A stretch of DNA of 5,089 bases, taken from positions 1 to 5,089 of the forward strand of contig CAYZUE010000070.1 in assembly GCA_964481825.1 (NCBI GenBank), in the 5' to 3' direction. The stretch comes from CAYZUE01 sp964481825 (GTDB taxonomy: Archaea; Hydrothermarchaeota; Hydrothermarchaeia; Hydrothermarchaeales; JALUUU01). Below the pieces are notes generated by a model. The model worked only from the letters and a program-made list of their open reading frames with translations, searched no databases and was not told the DNA's origin. Shown one piece after another: positions 1-5,089 of this stretch. The position numbers and the translations under genes were made by a program. Position 1 is the stretch's first letter. Each line of letters begins with the position of its first letter.

Positions 1-1946
1 TGTTTTTAAAACAGTATGTGATTCAGAAAAATTGGTTATAGCGGCGTTTAATATTTGAAATTCTTCATCAATAGCAAGGGTCTTCTTTTTTTCTCCAAAT
101 AATTTTATTTGAATTTCACTTTCTTCTTTTTCTTCCAAATTTAAACTCGATTTTAAGACTTGAATTTCGTTTTTCCTAAAATCATTGTCCGTTCTATGCT
201 TTTCCGAAAGATCTTTTAGTAATGTATCTTTAGTTATAGTAAGCTCATTAATTTCAATCTTTAAATCTCCAATTAGATTTTCATTATCGGATAGGTTATT
301 TTCCAATTTATTGTTCTTTTCTAAAAGTCCAGAAAGTTTTTCCTCAATGTCATTAATTCGTTCTTGCCTAATACTAACTTCTTTTTTTATTGTAATATTC
401 TCTGATTTAAGAAAATTATTAGAATCAGACAGATTATTTAATTTTAAATCTTTCTCTTGAAGATCTTGTTCTTTTATGGATATAGAATCCTCTAATTTTT
501 CAATTTTTGAAGGATATTCGTTGTATTTATTTGCTAATTCTTCTGTTTTTTCAATACTTTCTAATAATATGCGTTCTTTTTGTTTTATTTCATCCCGAAT
601 TTTTTTGTTTTCCTTATGTTTTTCATAAACTTCAATTTTTATTTCCTCTAGATTTTCATTTGATACATCTTTTTCAGCTTTTAGAAGTTTATTTTCTTGC
701 CGTAAATTTTCAATTTCATTCAAATGCCGTTTTAGTTCTGTATCTTTCTTTAATCCAGATTTTTTTATTTCATGAAATTCTTTAAGTTCTGAATCATAAC
801 TTTTTGTTTGGTTCTTTATTTTTTGTTCTGTTTCGTCATATTTTTCCTTAAGTCCCTGAAGTTCATTTTCTAGTTCCTTGGTACGATTTTTTTCATTCTT
901 CAATAGAGACACTTTTTCCATTAAACGTGTTTCTTTATCCTCTAAGTCAACTCTTAATCCCCCCAACTCTTTTTCAACATCCTTTGCAATTATATTCAAA
1001 GACTTTAAATCAGCTATTTCGTCTTCCTTTTTGAAAAGATTACCTTTTGTTTGAGACAATGTAGTTAAAACGTCTTTCAGTTTGGTTTCAAGTTCCGCAT
1101 TTCTTTCTTTATAATCTTCAAATTCACCCAAATTTTTTTTCAGATTCAATATCTGAGAATCTCTATCTAAAATATTTTTTTTAAATTCTCCTAACTCACC
1201 AGAATCTGACAACCTACTATGGAGATCTTTAATTTCATTTGTTAGGGATATGTTTTCTTCAGTAAGGTTAGTTTTGTCAATTATGTCAGAGTTAGCATTC
1301 GCTAATGATTTGGCTTGGTTCTTTATTTTTTGTTCTGTTTCGTCATATTTTTCCTTAAGTCCCTGAAGTTCATTTTCAAGTTCCTTGGTACGATTTTTTT
1401 CATTCTTCAATAGAGACACTTTTTTCATTAAACTTGTTTCTTTATTCTCTAAGTCAACTCTTAATCCACTCAACTCTTTTTCAACATCTTTTTTATTGAT
1501 ATGCGAACCTTTAAGTTGCGAAATCTCTTCTTTTGCTGAAAAAAGTGCACTATTCGATTTTTTCAAATCTTTTTTTATGTCAAGAAGTTTCGCAGTTAAT
1601 TCTCCTTTTGTTCCCGTCTTTTTTCTTAATTCTTTGTTTTCAGTCTTTAATTCTTTAATTTCCTGGTTTTTATCTTCAACTATATTTTTTAAACTTAAAC
1701 TTTTATTAACATCCGGTAATGACTCTCTAAGTTTATAGTTATCATTTTCGGATTCTTTCAGCCGTTTTTTTAGTCTATCAAACTGTTTTTCTCTTTCTTC
1801 TGCTATCTGCTTCTCATTATTAACTCGTTTTATGAAAGTATTAGAGTTATATCTGATTATTCGATTTAATTTATTTATTTCTCCCTTTAACTTTTGAATT
1901 CTAACTTCTGATGGGTCTTTAATTCTTATACCCCCGTTTTATACAT
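1..1946 (-). CDS. Long coiled-coil protein, C-terminus off the left edge, apparent -1 frameshift near the start
   Basis: I checked every minus-strand codon of this frame from 1938 down to 1 and found no stop. The product is dominated by Lys, Glu, Leu, Asn and Asp, with hydrophobic residues at 3-4 spacing (for example LKGEINKLNRIIR, LENELQGLKEKY). It has no Cys or Trp and only three Pro (about residues 12, 78 and 479), which indicates a long, nearly continuous alpha-helical coiled coil. I see no signal peptide, membrane segment or Walker motif, so an SMC/Rad50 ATPase is not supported by the part visible. The frame is closed upstream by TAA at 1941-1939 and lacks ATG, GTG or TTG until a TTG at 1566-1564. 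The ATG at 1946-1944 gives MYKTG and joins the main frame (GIRIKDPSEV...) only if one G is added to the run at 1931-1935 or the ribosome slips -1 there. Residue numbers assume that join. Residues 153-211 and 322-380 are near-identical repeats. Function unknown; a structural or scaffolding role is only a guess from composition. Confidence 0.8.
808..984 (-). repeat. Internal direct repeat, copy B (177 bp) in the coiled-coil gene
   Basis: This block matches 1315-1491 at 170 of 177 bases; I counted mismatches at 871, 918, 927, 939, 961, 963 and 982. The first 63 bases (808-870) are identical. It encodes residues 322-380, beginning KDVEKELGGLRVDLED and ending DETEQKIKNQ. Only four of 59 residues differ from copy A (G/S, D/N, R/S, E/K). 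The sequence just outside the block is not similar, so the ends are sharp. A run of six C on the plus strand (959-964) is specific to this copy. Confidence 0.93.
1315..1491 (-). repeat. Internal direct repeat, copy A (177 bp) in the coiled-coil gene
   Basis: This is the partner of 808-984, in the same orientation and frame, exactly 507 bases (169 codons) away. It encodes residues 153-211, beginning KDVEKELSGLRVDLEN. Because the offset is a whole number of codons, recombination between copies would add or remove 169 residues without breaking the frame. The offset is not a multiple of seven, so the two copies would sit in different registers of a strictly uninterrupted heptad pattern; a stutter or skip between them is therefore likely if both pack in the same way. 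Confidence 0.93.
1931..1935 (-). other. Five-G homopolymer where the start codon and main frame of the coiled-coil gene are out of phase
   Basis: Read on the minus strand, ATG TAT AAA ACG GGG GTA is followed at once by TAA, giving only MYKTGV. The 640-codon open frame reads GGG GGT ATA AGA ATT across the same bases. A single extra G, making six, or a -1 slip on the run would fuse ATG to the long frame as MYKTGGIRIKDPSEV. A homopolymer is a common place for a sequencing or assembly error, a real indel, or phase-variable slippage. The sequence alone cannot tell these apart. Confidence 0.65.
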
Positions 1947-1969
1947 CAAACTATCTTATATTGGTATTG

Positions 1970-1981
1970 TATTAATATTTT
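1970..1981 (-). promoter_or_regulatory. Putative archaeal TATA box for the coiled-coil gene
   Basis: On the minus strand this reads AAAATATTAATA. It is preceded by the purine-rich AAAGTGAT, where a TFB-recognition element would lie. Its centre is about 29-30 bases upstream of the ATG at 1946, which fits a very short or absent leader. No Shine-Dalgarno sequence precedes that ATG. The placement independently favours 1946 as the true start, despite the frame offset after it. The background is AT-rich, so a chance match is possible. Confidence 0.45.
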
Positions 1982-2071
1982 ATCACTTTAGAGGCTTTGC
2001 ACCAACAAATATTGTTTACTATCTAAAGTTGCGATAACTTATAGATTTATGAGTAAAGTTTACCTTAAAAC

Positions 2072-2084
2072 TAAATATTTAATA
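2072..2084 (+). promoter_or_regulatory. Putative TATA box for the HAD phosphatase gene
   Basis: The stretch TAAATATTTAATA lies 28-40 bases before the ATG at 2112; its right half (TTTAATA, 2078-2084) is about 31 bases upstream, consistent with a near-leaderless transcript. A second AT-rich candidate, ATATAATAAT at 2086-2095, is slightly too close. No Shine-Dalgarno sequence precedes 2112. The exact box is uncertain in this AT-rich divergent spacer. Confidence 0.4.
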
Positions 2085-2111
2085 GATATAATAATCTTTC
2101 ATCGATTTACA

Positions 2112-2858
2112 ATGTCCAAAATTAAATGCTTTATAGTTGATTTAGATGGGACTGTTTATAGAGGAGATACCCTAGTTAAAAATGCCAATAGGCGTATAAT
2201 ACGAATGCGTCAGAAGGGTAAAGTTCTTTTTGTTACAAACAATGCCTCTTTAAGTCGGAAAGCATACGTTAAGAAGCTCAAAGGATTTGGCATACCCGTG
2301 ACCCTCGATGATGTTGTAACTTCAGCATATGTGTCTGCTGATTATATTCATAAAAATTATCATAACCCTCGTGTTTTTGTGATAGGTACTGAAGGTCTTA
2401 TCCAAGAATTAAAAAATCTAGGCATAGAGGTTTGTCATCGAAAATGTAATATTGTACTTGTAGGGCTTGATAAAAAATTTAATTATGATAAATTAAAAAT
2501 AGCCCTTAAATTTGTTCACGCAGGCGCTGAATTTATAGCAACTAATGAGGATAACGTTTTAATGAAAGAAGAGGAGGTAGTTCCAGGAACAGGAGCTATT
2601 GTTGCATCTTTAAAAATATCCTCGGATATAGAGCCGATAATAATAGGAAAACCCTCAGATATTATGGCAGATTTTATCATTACCAAAGCCGGAGTCAAGC
2701 CTGAAGAGATTTTATTGATTGGAGATAGTATAGATTCTGACATCAGAATGGGAAAAAAATTTGGAATGAAAACTGCACTCGTTTTAACAGGTCTTACGAG
2801 TCCTGAAGATTTGAAAAAAACGGATATAAAGCCCGATTATGTATTCGACAGATTGTAA
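2112..2858 (+). CDS. HAD-superfamily subclass IIA (NagD-like) phosphatase
   Basis: The 248-residue protein carries the HAD catalytic motifs in order. Motif I is DLDGTVYRGD, with nucleophile Asp10 and acid/base Asp12. Motif II is VTNNAS, with Thr42. The motif III lysine is in GKPSD (Lys180). Motif IV is GDSIDSDIRMG, with Asp205 and Asp210 as the expected magnesium ligands. A C2-type cap fills the middle, including FIATNED (141-147) and the conserved VPGTGAIVA stretch (157-165). Known relatives are cytoplasmic, Mg-dependent phosphatases acting on small phosphomonoesters such as nucleotides, sugar phosphates or phosphoglycolate; the substrate here cannot be assigned. An upstream in-frame ATG at 2049 would add 21 residues. 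I prefer 2112 because the family begins a few residues before motif I and because the extension overlaps the TATA-like sequence. The C-terminus, ending PDYVFDRL, seems a few residues shorter than many relatives. The gene diverges from the coiled-coil gene and ends 32 bases before the binding-protein gene. Confidence 0.92.
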   Translation: MSKIKCFIVDLDGTVYRGDTLVKNANRRIIRMRQKGKVLFVTNNASLSRKAYVKKLKGFGIPVTLDDVVTSAYVSADYIHKNYHNPRVFVIGTEGLIQELKNLGIEVCHRKCNIVLVGLDKKFNYDKLKIALKFVHAGAEFIATNEDNVLMKEEEVVPGTGAIVASLKISSDIEPIIIGKPSDIMADFIITKAGVKPEEILLIGDSIDSDIRMGKKFGMKTALVLTGLTSPEDLKKTDIKPDYVFDRL

Positions 2859-2860
2859 GT

Positions 2861-2869
2861 TTTAAATAT
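2861..2869 (+). promoter_or_regulatory. Archaeal-type TATA box for the solute-binding protein gene
   Basis: TTTAAATAT closely resembles the archaeal TATA consensus. It is centred 26 bases before the ATG at 2891, the spacing expected if transcription starts at or next to the start codon. There is no Shine-Dalgarno sequence between the two. The box begins two bases after the stop codon of the HAD gene, so the transporter can be transcribed separately from it. Confidence 0.6.
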
Positions 2870-2890
2870 TTGTCAAATTAATATTAACAT

Positions 2891-4474
2891 ATGGTAAGGA
2901 AAAGTTTTGTTATTTTTGTATTCTTACTTGCGTCTTTAACAGGGTGTACGTCTGGAAGTAACGAGGATATTAAGGAGGGTAAGTACGGTGGTACCTTGAT
3001 TTGGGGTTCAATAGGGGATGCGAAGATATTAAATCCCTTACTAGTTAGTGATTCTGCGTCTGGTGATATTGTAGGATTGATTTATGATTCATTAATCGAG
3101 ATTAATCCCAACACTCTTGAACCAAATCCGAAAATGGCAAAAAAATGGAGTATATCAGAGGATGGTCTAACTTATACTTTCTATCTTAATGAAGGAATAA
3201 AGTTTCATGATGGTGAAATTTTAACTTCTGAAGATGTAAAGTTTACTTTCGATACATATAAAAACCCAAACACAAATGCACCAAATCAAGCAGATGTTCA
3301 AAATTTAGCGGCAGTAGAAATAATCGATGATTATACGGTCCAATTTAATTTAAACAAACCGGATTGTTCTTTTTTACTTACAGCAGGTTTAGGCATTATC
3401 CCTTCCCATCTCTACAAGGACGAGGATATTAATACCGCTTCAATTAATTTAAGTCCTATCGGTTCTGGTCCGTTTAAATTTAAAGAATGGTTTCCAGATG
3501 ATAGAGTTGTTGTTGAGGCATTTGATGATTATTATAGAGGAAGACCTTATTTAGATCGGATAATCTACAAAGTTGTGCCAGATAATACTGTTCTCACTGA
3601 GCAACTCTTTATTGGGGAGGTGGATGTTACAGGTATAGAGTTTGATCAAGTAGAGAGGTTTAAGGCAACATCCGCTGTAGAGGTTTATGAATATGATGTA
3701 CTGTCCTATGGATATTTAGGATATAATCTTAAGAATGAATTTTTTAAGGAATTAAATGTTAGAAAAGCCATTTCTCATGCAATTGATAAGGAAGTAATTG
3801 TTGATGAAGTATTTTTGGGATTTGGGGAGGTTGCTAATGTTCCAATGCCTCCTACGTCTTGGGCATATAATCCTAACATAGAAACACCGATTTATAACAT
3901 TGAACTTGCAAAAAAAATACTAAAAGACACAGGCTTTGAAGATATTGATGGTAATGGGATCATAGATAAAAACGGTAAGGAATTTAGTTTTACATTGATG
4001 ACAAATAAAGGTAATAAGCAACGGGAGAAAATTGCGATTATAATTAAAGACCGTTTAAATAAAATAGGTATTGAAGTAAAGATACAATATCTAGAATGGC
4101 CAACATTTGTTGATAAAGTGAGCGGAAAAAACTTCGACGCTATAATTCTTGGATGGAGTTTAGGTATAGATCCAGATTCCTCGAGTATATGGCATTCAGA
4201 AAAAGCAAAAGACTTCAACTTTATTTCTTATCATAACCCTAAAGTCAATGATATTTTAGATAAGGGTCTAATTGTTCCTGGGTGTAAAAAAGAAGATAGA
4301 AAGAAACTTTATTGGCTGTTTCAGGAAGAAGTAGCAAAGGACAACCCATATTTATTCCTCTATTACTCCAAGGCAGTTGTTGGTGTTAATAACAAGTTTG
4401 ATTCTGATACAGGTATTGAAGGTACACCCATAGGTTTACTATGGAATGTTGATCGATGGTACTTCAAAAATTAA
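2891..4474 (+). CDS. Lipoprotein family 5 extracellular solute-binding protein (DppA/OppA-like) of a peptide-type ABC importer
   Basis: The 527-residue protein begins with a short basic N-region (MVRK), a hydrophobic stretch and a lipobox, Leu16-Thr17-Gly18-Cys19. It is therefore probably exported, lipid-anchored at Cys19 and active on the outer face of the cytoplasmic membrane. The mature part starts with a Ser/Gly/Asn/Glu linker and then GGTLIWG (33-39). The SBP_bac_5 signature follows at about 82-108 (MAKKWSISEDGLTYTF, then GIKFHDG), with further family blocks SPIGSGPFKFKEW, LNVRKAISHAIDKE and GWSLGIDPD (from 421). Length is typical. Such proteins deliver oligopeptides, dipeptides, nickel chelates or other small solutes to the permease; substrate is not predictable from sequence here. 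A loop DIDGNGIID (351-359) looks like a calcium-binding loop, but similar loops are common in this family. The gene has its own TATA-like box and lies 16 bases before the permease gene, with which it probably forms an operon. Confidence 0.94.
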   Translation: MVRKSFVIFVFLLASLTGCTSGSNEDIKEGKYGGTLIWGSIGDAKILNPLLVSDSASGDIVGLIYDSLIEINPNTLEPNPKMAKKWSISEDGLTYTFYLNEGIKFHDGEILTSEDVKFTFDTYKNPNTNAPNQADVQNLAAVEIIDDYTVQFNLNKPDCSFLLTAGLGIIPSHLYKDEDINTASINLSPIGSGPFKFKEWFPDDRVVVEAFDDYYRGRPYLDRIIYKVVPDNTVLTEQLFIGEVDVTGIEFDQVERFKATSAVEVYEYDVLSYGYLGYNLKNEFFKELNVRKAISHAIDKEVIVDEVFLGFGEVANVPMPPTSWAYNPNIETPIYNIELAKKILKDTGFEDIDGNGIIDKNGKEFSFTLMTNKGNKQREKIAIIIKDRLNKIGIEVKIQYLEWPTFVDKVSGKNFDAIILGWSLGIDPDSSSIWHSEKAKDFNFISYHNPKVNDILDKGLIVPGCKKEDRKKLYWLFQEEVAKDNPYLFLYYSKAVVGVNNKFDSDTGIEGTPIGLLWNVDRWYFKN

Positions 4475-4480
4475 GGGAGA
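4475..4480 (+). promoter_or_regulatory. Shine-Dalgarno-like site for the permease gene
   Basis: GGGAGA directly follows the binding-protein stop codon and lies 10 bases before the ATG at 4491. It is the only convincing ribosome-binding-like sequence in front of a start in this window. That fits an operon-internal gene, which cannot be leaderless, in contrast to the promoter-proximal genes. The spacing is slightly long. Confidence 0.5.
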
Positions 4481-4490
4481 CAAGTCTTAA

Positions 4491-5089
4491 ATGAGCGTTT
4501 TAAACTACGCATTCCGGCGAACGCTTTTAATAATCCCTATGCTACTTGGGATTTCCCTGATATCCTTCTCAATTATCCATCTAGCACCAGGCTCACCTGC
4601 CGCGACTCTTCTTGGACCTAAGGCTCTTGATCCAGCTGCTCTTGAAAGGGTAAATTCAAATTTAGGATTAGACAAACCGATATATTTACAGTACTTAAAT
4701 TGGATTTCAAGTATTGCACAAGGAGATTTTGGGGTTTCAATTGGGATAATGCCTGGTAAGTCTGTTGCAGACCTTATCAAAAGTCGAATATTACCTACCC
4801 TTGAGCTTTCTATTAGCGCACTCTTGCTAGCCCTCCTGGTTGCCATACCTATAGGAGTGATTTCGGCAACTAGGCAGTATTCAACTTTTGATCATTTAGC
4901 CACTATTGGTGCCTTCTCAGGAATTTCACTTCCAAATTTCTGGCTCGCACTTATGCTTATTTTAGTATTCTCAGTTGAGTTAGGTTGGCTTCCCTCTTCA
5001 GGTCTCATAGATCCTCGAATTAATAATCCAACTATTTTAGATTATTTAAGACACTTACTGATACCAGCTTTTGTACTTGGGACTGCTAG
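4491..5089 (+). CDS. DppB/OppB-type ABC transporter permease, N-terminal part (truncated by the right edge)
   Basis: The frame is open from ATG 4491 to the window end, giving 199 residues plus two bases. Relatives are roughly 310-340 residues, so about the last third is missing. A basic start (FRRT) leads into the first membrane helix (about 11-30), followed by the hallmark HLAPGSP (30-36). The external N-terminal region includes LGLDKPIYLQYLNW (58-71) and GDFGVS (78-83), both typical of DppB-like proteins. The transmembrane transport domain then begins with TLELSISA (103-110), helices at about 106-126 and 138-162, the conserved GISLPNFWLAL (144-154) and GWLPSSG (165-171). The fourth helix starts near LLIPAFVLG at the edge. 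The EAA loop that contacts the ATPase should lie just beyond. It would form the substrate channel with a DppC-type partner. Its sequence looks less AT-rich than the genes to its left, which may only reflect strong conservation. Confidence 0.94.
   Translation, partial: MSVLNYAFRRTLLIIPMLLGISLISFSIIHLAPGSPAATLLGPKALDPAALERVNSNLGLDKPIYLQYLNWISSIAQGDFGVSIGIMPGKSVADLIKSRILPTLELSISALLLALLVAIPIGVISATRQYSTFDHLATIGAFSGISLPNFWLALMLILVFSVELGWLPSSGLIDPRINNPTILDYLRHLLIPAFVLGTA

Noticed and set aside
959..964. Six-C run on the plus strand within repeat copy B as a second phase-variation tract
   Set aside because: The reading frame passes through it intact and matches copy A in phase, so there is no sign of frame disturbance here.
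185..1738. Plus-strand open frames at 185-460, 507-785 and 1385-1738, rich in Phe, Leu and Ser
   Set aside because: They lie antisense to the continuous minus-strand coiled-coil frame; their Phe/Ser/Leu content is simply the complement of Lys/Glu-rich codons.
2004..2016. Inverted repeat AACAA-ATA-TTGTT in the divergent intergenic region, a possible operator
   Set aside because: Five-base arms in AT-rich sequence are expected by chance and no second copy was found.
2516..2743. Minus-strand open frame of 75 codons inside the HAD gene
   Set aside because: It overlaps conserved catalytic motifs of the plus-strand phosphatase and shows no domain of its own.
2870..2890. Possible bacterial promoter (TTGTCA as a -35 box) before the binding-protein gene
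   Set aside because: No -10 box is available at proper spacing before the ATG; the TTTAAATAT box at archaeal spacing explains the region better.
3941..3967. EF-hand or dockerin-like loop DIDGNGIID in the binding protein
   Set aside because: Similar Asp/Gly/Asn loops are common at this place in DppA/OppA proteins, so it is not evidence for a fused calcium-sensing or dockerin domain.
3892..4218. Minus-strand open frame of 108 codons inside the binding-protein gene
   Set aside because: It is a shadow of a well-supported family 5 binding protein and has no recognisable features.
4505..4846. Minus-strand open frame of 113 codons inside the permease gene
   Set aside because: It is antisense to clearly conserved DppB motifs; its Arg/Ser-rich composition is a by-product.

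Overview
The window looks like a piece of an AT-rich archaeal genome, possibly an uncultured planktonic euryarchaeon; the clade is a guess. The archaeal reading rests mainly on promoter architecture. Two of the three promoter-proximal starts have no Shine-Dalgarno sequence, and AT-rich TATA-like boxes lie about 26-30 bases upstream of their ATGs, as expected for leaderless or near-leaderless archaeal transcripts. The clearest is TTTAAATAT at 2861-2869, centred 26 bases before the ATG at 2891. The gene products themselves occur in both bacteria and archaea, so a bacterial origin is not excluded.

Layout. Positions 1-1946, minus strand: one long reading frame with no internal stop, running off the left edge. 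It encodes a Lys/Glu/Leu-rich coiled-coil protein of at least about 649 residues, with no Cys or Trp and only three Pro. A standard six-frame search misses it because it has no normal start in its own frame. The likely ATG (1946-1944) is separated from the main frame by a -1 offset at a five-G run (five C on the plus strand, 1931-1935). The gene also holds two nearly identical 177-bp direct repeats, 507 bp apart. Positions 1947-2111: a divergent intergenic region with putative TATA boxes in both directions. Positions 2112-2858, plus strand: a HAD-superfamily subclass IIA (NagD-like) phosphatase. Positions 2891-4474, plus strand: a lipoprotein-type family 5 extracellular solute-binding protein (DppA/OppA-like). 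Positions 4491-5089, plus strand: the first 199 residues of the matching DppB/OppB-type permease, cut by the right edge.

The solute-binding protein and permease form the start of a peptide/nickel-type ABC importer operon. The binding protein, anchored outside the membrane, hands substrate to the permease; a second permease and the ATPases are expected beyond the right edge. The HAD phosphatase lies 32 bases upstream on the same strand, but the binding protein has its own TATA-like box in that gap, so a functional link is not shown. The coiled-coil gene is divergently transcribed and its role is unknown.

The most notable observations are the frame break at the G-run near the start of the coiled-coil gene and the recent-looking internal duplication. 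No mobile element, CRISPR array, tRNA or rRNA was seen.
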